From Actinomycetota bacterium (GTDB lineage: Bacteria > Actinomycetota > Actinomycetes > Actinomycetales > Angustibacteraceae): DNA of 9,887 nt. Shown here in pieces: positions 1 through 5,876 of the stretch. Every line of letters begins with the position of its first letter. The first letter of the stretch is position 1. Below the pieces are notes generated by a model. It worked only from the letters and a program-made list of their open reading frames with translations. It did no database searches and had not been told where the DNA came from. The DNA lies in NCBI GenBank assembly GCA_014377795.1, contig JACMOY010000060.1:1-9887 (forward strand), read 5' to 3'. The translations under genes and the position numbers were made by a program.

Positions 1-92
1 CCCCCCCGCGGGCGCTGCCGCCCCTCCGGGGGGGCCCCGGGGGGGGCGAGCGGCCAGGTTGCGCAGCAAGATCGGCTTCGGGGGGAGGGGGG
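1..92. other. G/C homopolymer-rich intergenic tract after the carboxylase alpha gene
   Basis: This gap at the window edge holds no convincing ORF. It is almost pure G and C, with a C run at 1-7, G runs at 28-34 and 39-46 around CCCC at 35-38, and two six-G runs at 80-85 and 87-92 split by a single A. The last pair lies directly behind the alpha-subunit stop codon, so the leftward transcript reads CCCCCCTCCCCCC there. The GGGGCCCC core could fold into GC-only hairpins, so a transcription end here is plausible, but no T tract is seen and the region is cut by the window. The long homopolymers are also the kind of place where assemblies err. Confidence 0.4.
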
Positions 93-1922
93 TCAGTCCT
101 TGAGGTCGAGCAGGGGGGTGCCGCTGGCCACAGTCTGGCCGATCTCGGCGGCCAGGCCGCTGACGGTGCCGGCCTTGTGGGCGGTGATCGGCTGCTCCAT
201 CTTCATCGCCTCCAGGACGAGCACCAGCTCACCGGCGGCGACGACCTGACCGTTCTCGACCGCGATCTTGATGATCGTGCCCTGCATCGGCGCGACCAGC
301 GCGTCACCGCCGGCCGCTGCACCGGCACGGCTGCCGCTGCTGCGGCGCGGGGCGGCCGGACGCGTCGAGCCAGCGCCTGCACCCGCACCCAGCCCGGCCG
401 GCAGCACGACCTCGAGCCGCTTGCCCCCGACCTCGACGACGACCCGCTCGCGCGGTGCGGCCTCGGCGGGGACGTCATCCGCCGCGGGGTGCGCCGGGAT
501 CGTGTTGTCGAACTCGGTCTCGATCCAGCGGGTGTGGACGGTGAACGGGGCGGCGGCGTCCGCGGGGGCGAATGCGGGGTCGCGGACGACGACCCGGTGG
601 AAGGGCAGCACCGTCGGCATCCCCTCGATGACGAACTCGTCGAGGGCGCGGCGGGCCCGCTCGAGGGCCTGCTGGCGGGTGGCGCCGGTGACGACGAGCT
701 TGGCGAGCATCGAGTCGAACGCGCCGCCGATGACGTCGCCGGACTCGACGCCGGAGTCCAGCCGGACGCCGGGCCCGCTGGGTGGGCGGAACGAGGTGAC
801 CACCCCGGGGGCCGGCAGGAAACCGCGGCCGGCGTCCTCGCCGTTGATGCGGAACTCGATCGAGTGTCCGCGCAGCGGCGGGTCGTCGTAGCCGAGCTCC
901 TCGCCGGCTGCGATGCGCAGCTGCTCGCGCACCAGATCCAGGCCCGAGACCTCTTCGCTGACCGGGTGCTCGACCTGCAGGCGGGTGTTGACCTCCAGGA
1001 ACGAGATGGTGCCGTCCTTGGCGACCAGGAACTCGCAGGTACCGGCGCCGGTGTAGTCGGCCTCGCGCAGGATCGCCTTGGACGCGCGGTACAGCTCGCT
1101 CGTCTGCTCGTCGGAGAGGAAGGGTGCGGGTGCCTCCTCGACCAGCTTCTGGTGGCGGCGCTGCAACGAGCAGTCCCGGGTGGAGACGACGACGACGTTG
1201 CCGTGGGTGTCCGCCAGGCACTGGGTCTCGACGTGCCGGGGCTGGTCGAGGTACTTCTCGACGAAGCACTCGCCGCGGCCGAACGCCGACACGGCCTCGC
1301 GCACCGCCGAGTCGAACAGCTCGGGGATCTCGTCCCGCGTGCGGGCGACCTTCAGGCCGCGGCCGCCACCGCCGTACGCCGCCTTGATGGCCACCGGCAG
1401 TCCGTGCTCGTCGGCGAAGGCCAGCACCTCGTCGGGGCCTTCGACCGGCCCTGTGGTGCCGGCGACCAGCGGCGCCCCGGCCCGCTCGGCGATGTGTCGG
1501 GCCTTGACCTTGTCGCCGAGGGCGTCGATCGCGGCGGGCGAAGGCCCGATCCACACCAGCCCCGCGTCGTCGACCGCCTGGGCGAAGGCGGCGTTCTCGG
1601 CGAGGAAGCCGTACCCCGGGTGGACGGCGTCGGCCCCGGACTGCAGCGCGACCTCGATCAGCTTGTCCTGCAGCAGGTAGGAGTCAGCGGGCGTCGACCC
1701 ACCCAGGGCGAAGGCTTCGTCCGCGACCTTGACGTGCAGCGCGTCGCGGTCGGGGTCGGCGTACACGGCCACGGAGGCGATGCCCGCGTCGGCGCAGGCC
1801 CGCGCGATGCGGACGGCGATCTCACCGCGGTTGGCGATCAGCACCTTGGTGATCACGCGGTTGCCGTGTCGGCCCATGTCGGCTGCTCCGTCGAGTGTCG
1901 GCGTCCCGGTTGGTGCGGTCAT
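93..1922 (-). CDS. accA3: Acyl-CoA carboxylase alpha subunit (biotin carboxylase + biotin carrier), AccA3-like
   Basis: This is a 609-residue fusion that carboxylates its own biotin with ATP and bicarbonate and hands the carboxyl group to a separate beta subunit acting on an acyl-CoA, in the cytoplasm. The N-terminal domain opens with [14 protein letters not shown]. The ATP-grasp glycine loop starts at K180 ([10 protein letters not shown]). The catalytic segment [11 protein letters not shown] gives E310, N312 and R314. An Ala/Gly-rich linker leads to the carrier domain, with biotin on K574 in EAMKME, 35 residues from the end as usual. Length and the [13 protein letters not shown] segment agree with what I recall of mycobacterial AccA3 rather than the roughly 650-670-residue leucine-specific alpha subunits. 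The ATG at 1922 is supported by a strong Shine-Dalgarno (GGAGGAG, 1937-1931) inside the end of the regulator gene. The upstream stop lies 2 nt away, so translation is probably coupled. The nearest candidate beta subunit is the divergent gene at 3562-5112. The family call is firm, the AccA3 assignment less so. Confidence 0.93.
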   Translation of the reverse strand: MTAPTGTPTLDGAADMGRHGNRVITKVLIANRGEIAVRIARACADAGIASVAVYADPDRDALHVKVADEAFALGGSTPADSYLLQDKLIEVALQSGADAVHPGYGFLAENAAFAQAVDDAGLVWIGPSPAAIDALGDKVKARHIAERAGAPLVAGTTGPVEGPDEVLAFADEHGLPVAIKAAYGGGGRGLKVARTRDEIPELFDSAVREAVSAFGRGECFVEKYLDQPRHVETQCLADTHGNVVVVSTRDCSLQRRHQKLVEEAPAPFLSDEQTSELYRASKAILREADYTGAGTCEFLVAKDGTISFLEVNTRLQVEHPVSEEVSGLDLVREQLRIAAGEELGYDDPPLRGHSIEFRINGEDAGRGFLPAPGVVTSFRPPSGPGVRLDSGVESGDVIGGAFDSMLAKLVVTGATRQQALERARRALDEFVIEGMPTVLPFHRVVVRDPAFAPADAAAPFTVHTRWIETEFDNTIPAHPAADDVPAEAAPRERVVVEVGGKRLEVVLPAGLGAGAGAGSTRPAAPRRSSGSRAGAAAGGDALVAPMQGTIIKIAVENGQVVAAGELVLVLEAMKMEQPITAHKAGTVSGLAAEIGQTVASGTPLLDLKD

Positions 1923-1924
1923 CG

Positions 1925-2323
1925 TCAGTGCTCCTCCGGCTCGGCCGCGAGCCTAGCGAGATCGGTGCGGCACCGGCGCTCGAGGTCGTCGAGCTCGGCC
2001 AGGGCGGCGTCGATGTCGCGCCGTCGCAGCCACAGGTCGCCGCGCCGCTCGTCGATCTGGTCGAGCAGGTAGGACAGCTGGCCGGACTCGCCGGGCTGCT
2101 GGTCGTACATGTCGACGATGGTGCGGATCTCGTCCAGCGGGAAGCCGAGCCGCTTGCCGCGCAGCACCAGCCGCAGCCGGGTGCGGTCGCGGGGGTGGAA
2201 GACACGCAGCGTCCCCCGCCGTTCGGGCGTCACGAGTCCCTTGTCCTCGTAGTAGCGCACCGTCCGGTGCGTGATGCCGAACTCGTCGGCGACCTCGGCG
2301 ATGGTCCACGTCCGCGCTGGCAC
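1925..2323 (-). CDS. MerR-family transcriptional regulator, LiuR-like
   Basis: This is a 132-residue DNA-binding regulator. A winged helix-turn-helix opens the protein ([20 protein letters not shown], residues 6-25), followed by [12 protein letters not shown]. The segment [20 protein letters not shown] and a C-terminal coiled coil ([20 protein letters not shown], then ELDDLERRC) follow. This layout is the one I associate with LiuR, the regulator of branched-chain acyl-CoA catabolism in proteobacteria. There is no cysteine-rich metal-binding loop; the ligand is probably an acyl-CoA or related metabolite (inference). I chose the GTG at 2323 because a -10-like CATCCT lies 6 nt before it and a TTGACG 17 nt further upstream, fitting a leaderless mRNA. 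The in-frame ATG at 2371 would translate through the operator and is less likely. The gene probably regulates itself, the downstream alpha subunit and the divergent dehydrogenase gene through the palindrome at 2335-2360. Confidence 0.88.
   Translation of the reverse strand: MPARTWTIAEVADEFGITHRTVRYYEDKGLVTPERRGTLRVFHPRDRTRLRLVLRGKRLGFPLDEIRTIVDMYDQQPGESGQLSYLLDQIDERRGDLWLRRRDIDAALAELDDLERRCRTDLARLAAEPEEH
1931..1937 (-). promoter_or_regulatory. Shine-Dalgarno of the carboxylase alpha gene
   Basis: GGAGGAG on the minus strand lies 8 nt before the ATG at 1922 and inside the last codons of the MerR gene. It decides in favour of this start over the in-frame ATG at 1877 (codon 16) and points to coupled translation from a common mRNA. 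Confidence 0.75.
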
Positions 2324-2329
2324 GGTCGC

Positions 2330-2358
2330 AGGATGCTTGACGTTGACGTAAACGTCAA
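2330..2358 (-). promoter_or_regulatory. Putative leaderless promoter of merR-accA operon
   Basis: On the minus strand TTGACG (2358-2353) is followed by a 17-nt spacer and CATCCT (2335-2330), which keeps the two most conserved -10 positions (A at 2, T at 6). The GTG at 2323 falls 7 nt after the last -10 base, where transcription would be expected to start. No Shine-Dalgarno precedes that GTG. The -35 lies inside the operator. Confidence 0.45.
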
Positions 2359-2360
2359 GC
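2335..2360. promoter_or_regulatory. Probable MerR operator: 26-bp near-perfect palindrome
   Basis: The two halves are GCTTGACGTT and AACGTCAAGC around a central ACGT. Twelve of 13 base pairs are symmetric; only the pair 2345 (G) / 2350 (A) breaks the symmetry. The site lies between the divergent MerR and acyl-CoA dehydrogenase genes and overlaps the -35-like TTGACG elements of both strands, which is the expected position for a MerR-type operator. Repeated ACGT steps within a TTGACG/CGTCAA palindrome resemble sites I recall for LiuR-type regulators. No second copy was noticed elsewhere in the window. Confidence 0.75.
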
Positions 2361-2371
2361 AGCACCACCAT
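2343..2371 (+). promoter_or_regulatory. Putative leaderless promoter of the acyl-CoA dehydrogenase operon
   Basis: TTGACG (2343-2348), a 17-nt spacer and CACCAT (2366-2371) place a transcription start at about 2378, which is the A of the chosen ATG. An alternative -35 copy at 2337-2342 would give CAGCAC as -10 and a start near 2372, a weaker match. No clear Shine-Dalgarno is present before 2378. Confidence 0.4.
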
Positions 2372-2377
2372 GAGCGC

Positions 2378-3565
2378 ATGACGTTCGAGCTGAGCAAGGA
2401 GCACGAGGACTTCCGCGCAGTGATACGGGAGTTCGCGGCCGAGCAGGTGGCGCCGCACGCGGCGCGCTGGGACCGGGAGCACCACTTCCCGACCGAGCTG
2501 CTGCCGCAGATGGGCGACCTCGGGCTGTTCGGGCTGGTCGTGCCGGAGGAGTACGGCGGCGCGGGCGGCGACTTCACCTCGCTGTGCGTCGCGATCGAGG
2601 AGCTCGGCCGGGTCGACCAGTCGGTGGGCATCACGCTCAGCGCCGGCGTCGGCCTCGGCATCAACCCGATCCTGACCTTCGGCACCGAGGAGCAGAAGCA
2701 GCGCTGGCTGCCCGACCTGGTCAGCGGGCGCGCCCTGGCGGCGTTCGGCCTCACCGAGCCGGACGCCGGCTCCGACGCGGGTGCGACACGCACCAGGGCG
2801 CGGCTCGAGGGCGAGGGCGACGAGGCGCGATGGGTGGTCGACGGGGCGAAGGCGTTCATCACCAACTCGGGCACCGACATCACCAGCGTCGTGACGGTGA
2901 CGGCGCGCACGGGAACGACACCCGAGGGCAAGGCGGAGATCAGCGCGATCATGCTGCCCGCGGGCACGCCCGGGTTCACGGTCGAGCCTGCGTACGACAA
3001 GCTCGGCTGGCACGCCAGCGACACGCACGGCCTCAGCTTCGACGGCGCCAGCGTGCCCGCCGACCACCTGCTGGGTGAGCGGGGCTCGGGGTTCCGCCAG
3101 TTCCTCAAGACGCTGGACGACGGGCGCATCGCGATCTCAGCCCTGGCCCTGGGCCTGGCCCAGGGGTGTCTGGACGCGGCGTCGTCGTACGCCTGCACGC
3201 GGATGGCGTTCGGGCGCCCGATCGGCGCCAACCAGGGCGTGTCCTTCGCCGTCGCCGACCTCGCGGTCTCGGTCGAGGCGGCTCGGCTGCTGACCTACAA
3301 GGCGGCGTGGCTCAAGGACGAGCTGCACGCCGGACGCACGTCGGTCGCGACCGTCAAGCAGGCGGCGGCGATCGCCAAGCTGTACAGCACCGAGGCGGCG
3401 GTCACGGCGACGCGAGTGGCGACGCAGGTGTTCGGCGGCAACGGGTTCATGGAGGAGTACCCCGTCGCGAGGTTCTACCGCGACGCGAAGATCCTCGAGA
3501 TCGGTGAGGGCACGAGCGAGGTGCAGCGCATGGTGATCGCGCGGGGCCTCGGGCTGCCCGCGTGA
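2378..3565 (+). CDS. Acyl-CoA dehydrogenase
   Basis: This is a 395-residue flavoenzyme, the usual family length, that introduces an alpha,beta double bond into an acyl-CoA and passes electrons to electron-transfer flavoprotein. The helical N-terminal domain begins MTFELSKEHEDFR. The FAD/substrate-binding signature AFGLTEPDAGSDAG is at residues 122-135, followed by FITNSGTDITS and the beta-barrel segment KLGWHASDTHGLSF. The C-terminal domain holds RMAFGRPIGANQGVSFAVAD, then GGNGFMEEYPVARFYRDAKI, then EIGEGTSEVQR. E377 in that last motif aligns with the catalytic glutamate of medium- and short-chain enzymes (MCAD Glu376). Isovaleryl-CoA dehydrogenases usually carry Ala/Gly there and use a different Glu. 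The ATG at 2378 starts right at the conserved N-terminus. The gene overlaps the carboxyltransferase gene by 4 nt, indicating one operon in which the dehydrogenase probably supplies the enoyl-CoA that is carboxylated. The substrate cannot be read from sequence. Confidence 0.93.
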   Translation: MTFELSKEHEDFRAVIREFAAEQVAPHAARWDREHHFPTELLPQMGDLGLFGLVVPEEYGGAGGDFTSLCVAIEELGRVDQSVGITLSAGVGLGINPILTFGTEEQKQRWLPDLVSGRALAAFGLTEPDAGSDAGATRTRARLEGEGDEARWVVDGAKAFITNSGTDITSVVTVTARTGTTPEGKAEISAIMLPAGTPGFTVEPAYDKLGWHASDTHGLSFDGASVPADHLLGERGSGFRQFLKTLDDGRIAISALALGLAQGCLDAASSYACTRMAFGRPIGANQGVSFAVADLAVSVEAARLLTYKAAWLKDELHAGRTSVATVKQAAAIAKLYSTEAAVTATRVATQVFGGNGFMEEYPVARFYRDAKILEIGEGTSEVQRMVIARGLGLPA

Positions 3566-5112
3566 ACCACCCGGGCGACCCGCGGGTGGCCGACGTCCGC
3601 GATCGGTTGGCGAAGGCGCACGAGGCCTCGCAGGCGCCGTCCGACAAGGCAGCTGCCAAGCTCGCCGACCAGGGCAAACTGTATGTGCGCGACCGGATAG
3701 CCCTGCTGCTGGACACCGGCAGCTTCGTCGAGGACGGTCGCTACGCGAACAGCCTGTCGGCGGGCCTGCCCGCGGACGGTGTGGTCACGGGCCGCGGCAC
3801 CGTCGAGGGGCGACCGGTGCTGGTCGTCGCGAACGACCCGACGGTGAAGGCAGGCTCCTGGGGCGCGCGCACCGTGGAGAAGATCGTCCGCGCCACCGAG
3901 TCGGCGCTGCGCGAGGAGCTGCCCGTGTTCTGGCTGGTCGACTCCGCGGGGGCGCGGATCACCGACCAGGTCGACCTGTTCCCGGGCCGTCGTGGCGCAG
4001 GCCGGATCTTCAAGAACCAGGTGGCGCTGTCGGGTCGGGTGCCGCAGATCTGTTGTCTTTTCGGGCCCTCGGCCGCTGGCGGGGCCTACATCCCGGCCTT
4101 CTGCGACGTCGTGATCATGGTCGAGGGCAACGCCTCGATGTACCTGGGCAGCCCGCGGATGGCGCAGATGGTGGTGGGCGAGACGGTGTCGCTGGAGGAG
4201 ATGGGCGGGGCGCGGATGCACTGCACCGTCTCGGGTTGCGGCGACCTGCTGGCTGTCGACGACGCTGACGCGATCGAGCAGGCGCGGCTGTTCTTCAGCT
4301 ACCTGCCGGGCAGCTGGCGACACCAGCCGCCGTCGTACGCTGCCCAGCCGCCCCGGCGTCCGCTCGACGACACGGTCGTGCCCGAGGTCGAGAGCCAGCC
4401 GTTCGACGTCCACGAGGTGATCGACGCGCTGCTGGACGACGAGTCCTTCTTCGAGGTCAAGCCGTTGTTCGCCGCCGAGGTCGTGGTCGGGTTCGGTCGG
4501 CTGGACGGCGAGGCGATCGGCGTCGTGGCCAACAACTCGGCGGTCAAGGGCGGCGTGCTGTTCAGCGACAGTGCCGACAAGGCGGCCCGGTTCATCTGGC
4601 TGTGCGACGCGTTCAACGTGCCGCTGCTCTACCTGGCCGACGTGCCCGGCTTCATGATCGGGTCCGAGGTCGAGCGCGGCGGCATCATCCGGCACGGCGC
4701 CAAGATGATCACCGCGGTCAGCGAGGCAACCGTCCCGCAGGTCTCAGTGGTGCTGCGCAAGGCCTACGGCGCTGGGTTGTACGCCATGGCCGGCCCGGGG
4801 TTCGGGCCGGACGCCGCCCTGGCGCTGCCGACCGCGCGGATCGCGGTGATGGGCCCCGAGGCGGCCGTCAACGCCGTCTACGCCGCCAAGATCGAGGCGA
4901 TCGACGACCCGGCCGAGCGATCGGCGTACGTCGCCGCCCGGCGCTCGGAGTACGAGCAGGACGTCGACCTCGAGCGACTTGTCAGCGACCTGGTGCTCGA
5001 CGGGGTGGTCGAGCCCCACGACCTGCGCGAGGAGCTGGTGCGCCGGTTCCGTTACGCCGCAGGGCGAGACCGGACGTTCAGCGACCGTCGGCACGGCGTC
5101 CCGCCGGTCTGA
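3562..5112 (+). CDS. Acyl-CoA carboxylase beta subunit (carboxyltransferase)
   Basis: This 516-residue protein, of normal length for the family, moves the carboxyl group from biotin on an alpha subunit to an acyl-CoA. It has two crotonase-like halves. The N-terminal half contains DSAGARITDQ (from D127) and the oxyanion-hole segment FGPSAAGGAYIPAF (from F167). The C-terminal half contains VVANNSAVKGGVLF, DVPGFMIGSEVERGGIIRHG and KAYGAGLYAMAG (from K400). The position equal to the specificity Asp422 of Streptomyces PccB is A408, arguing against a propionyl-CoA carboxylase. The segment after DSAGA does not match the PRQDEVFPDREHFGRIF stretch of classical methylcrotonyl-CoA carboxylase beta subunits. 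It may be nearer to the little-studied AccD2-type clade (tentative, from memory). Translation starts at GTG 3562, whose GTGA overlaps the dehydrogenase stop. The upstream Shine-Dalgarno is poor, so coupling is likely. The partner alpha subunit is presumably encoded divergently at 93-1922. Confidence 0.93.
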   Translation: MNHPGDPRVADVRDRLAKAHEASQAPSDKAAAKLADQGKLYVRDRIALLLDTGSFVEDGRYANSLSAGLPADGVVTGRGTVEGRPVLVVANDPTVKAGSWGARTVEKIVRATESALREELPVFWLVDSAGARITDQVDLFPGRRGAGRIFKNQVALSGRVPQICCLFGPSAAGGAYIPAFCDVVIMVEGNASMYLGSPRMAQMVVGETVSLEEMGGARMHCTVSGCGDLLAVDDADAIEQARLFFSYLPGSWRHQPPSYAAQPPRRPLDDTVVPEVESQPFDVHEVIDALLDDESFFEVKPLFAAEVVVGFGRLDGEAIGVVANNSAVKGGVLFSDSADKAARFIWLCDAFNVPLLYLADVPGFMIGSEVERGGIIRHGAKMITAVSEATVPQVSVVLRKAYGAGLYAMAGPGFGPDAALALPTARIAVMGPEAAVNAVYAAKIEAIDDPAERSAYVAARRSEYEQDVDLERLVSDLVLDGVVEPHDLREELVRRFRYAAGRDRTFSDRRHGVPPV

Positions 5113-5143
5113 CCGAGCCGCGTCAGCTCGCGGGCCTCCGAAG

Positions 5144-5209
5144 CGGCACTTGCTTCACCAACTGGCGCGCCGCCCGTAGGGGGGGTGTCACGTAGTGACG
5201 CAAGTGCCG
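5144..5209. terminator. Inverted repeat between convergent genes, probable bidirectional terminator
   Basis: The left arm CGGCACTTGCTTCAC (5144-5158) pairs with the right arm GTGACGCAAGTGCCG (5195-5209), 14 of 15 positions matching; the only mismatch is 5154/5199. The 36-nt loop contains the palindrome GGCGCGCC (5164-5171), a run of seven G (5179-5185), and a small hairpin, GTCAC-GTA-GTGAC (5187-5199), that competes with the inner part of the right arm. There is no T tract on either strand. The position, 31 nt after the carboxyltransferase stop and 11 nt after the maf stop, suits transcription ending from both sides. It could instead be an interspersed palindromic repeat. Confidence 0.5.
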
Positions 5210-5219
5210 GACTGTGGGG

Positions 5220-5876
5220 TCACCAGAGGGTGGTCCAGAGGACGCCACAGTCGGCGAGCAGGGTGCGCAGCAGGGGCAGGCTGAGGCCCACGACGTTGTG
5301 GTGGTCGCCCTCGATGCCGGCGACGAAGGCGCCGCCGAGGCCGTCGGTGGTGAACGCGCCGGCGACCGACAGCGGCTCGCCGGTGGCGACGTACGCGTCG
5401 ATCTCGGCGTCGGTGACGTCGGCGAAGTGCACCGTGGTCGACGCGACCGCGCCCAGGGTGGCCCCGCCGCCGTCCTCACGCAGGTCGATCACCCAGTGAC
5501 CGGTGTGCAGGACGCCGGATCGCCCGCGCATCCGCCGCCACCGGGCGCTCGCCTCGGCGGCGTCGGCGGGCTTGCCGTGCACCTCGCCGTCGAGCTCGAG
5601 CACCGAGTCGCAGCCGAGCACCAGGGCGTCAGCGGGCCGGTCGTCGGGGACGCCGGCCGCGGCGTCGCCGTCCAGCAACGCGGCGACCGCCTCGGCCTTG
5701 GCGCGGGCGAGCACCAGCGGCACCTCGTCCGGCTCGAGCGCGCCGTAGGACAGCAGCGCCGCGGCGAGGACGGCGTCCTCGTCGACGTGAGAGACGACGA
5801 CGTACGGCGTGAGGCCGGCCCGCTGCAGCGTGCGCAGACGCGCGGGGCTGGCCGAGCCGAGGACGAGCGTGGTCAC
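5220..5876 (-). CDS. maf: Maf-family nucleoside triphosphate pyrophosphatase
   Basis: This 218-residue cytoplasmic enzyme belongs to the Maf family, which hydrolyses non-canonical or modified nucleoside triphosphates to monophosphate and pyrophosphate and has also been linked to septum formation. The N-terminus [14 protein letters not shown] carries the S-x-SP-x-R substrate loop, [10 protein letters not shown] carries the catalytic Asp (D90), GKP lies at 101-103, and the C-terminal [20 protein letters not shown] is the second family signature. I chose GTG 5876, which sits directly before the family's usual [10 protein letters not shown] start. The frame runs open further upstream but that extension is arginine-rich shadow sequence. 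The GTGA here overlaps the stop codon of the DUF885 gene by 4 nt, so the two are co-translated. In many actinobacteria maf lies near accA3 and accD5; the AccA3-like gene 3.3 kb away may be a trace of that neighbourhood. Confidence 0.93.
   Translation of the reverse strand: MTTLVLGSASPARLRTLQRAGLTPYVVVSHVDEDAVLAAALLSYGALEPDEVPLVLARAKAEAVAALLDGDAAAGVPDDRPADALVLGCDSVLELDGEVHGKPADAAEASARWRRMRGRSGVLHTGHWVIDLREDGGGATLGAVASTTVHFADVTDAEIDAYVATGEPLSVAGAFTTDGLGGAFVAGIEGDHHNVVGLSLPLLRTLLADCGVLWTTLW

Noticed and set aside
177..2072. Long plus-strand open frame antisense to the carboxylase alpha gene
   Set aside because: It is a shadow of GC-rich codon bias: composition dominated by Arg, Gly, Ala, Asp and Val with no recognisable domain, while the opposite strand carries a full biotin carboxylase.
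2324..3067. Upstream extension of the MerR frame to position 3067
   Set aside because: It would run antisense through half of the dehydrogenase gene; MerR proteins of this type begin right before the WTIAEVA helix.
2230..3231. 333-codon minus-strand frame opposite the acyl-CoA dehydrogenase
   Set aside because: It is a Ser/Pro/Arg-rich shadow without motifs; the opposite strand is fully explained by the dehydrogenase.
3475..4695. 406-codon minus-strand frame opposite the carboxyltransferase gene
   Set aside because: It is His/Arg/Asp-rich shadow sequence with no domain, fully antisense to a clear carboxyltransferase.
5220..5876. SASPAR instead of SASPRR in the Maf substrate loop
   Set aside because: I recall the Ala variant as common in actinobacterial Maf proteins, so it is not a sign of a defective enzyme.
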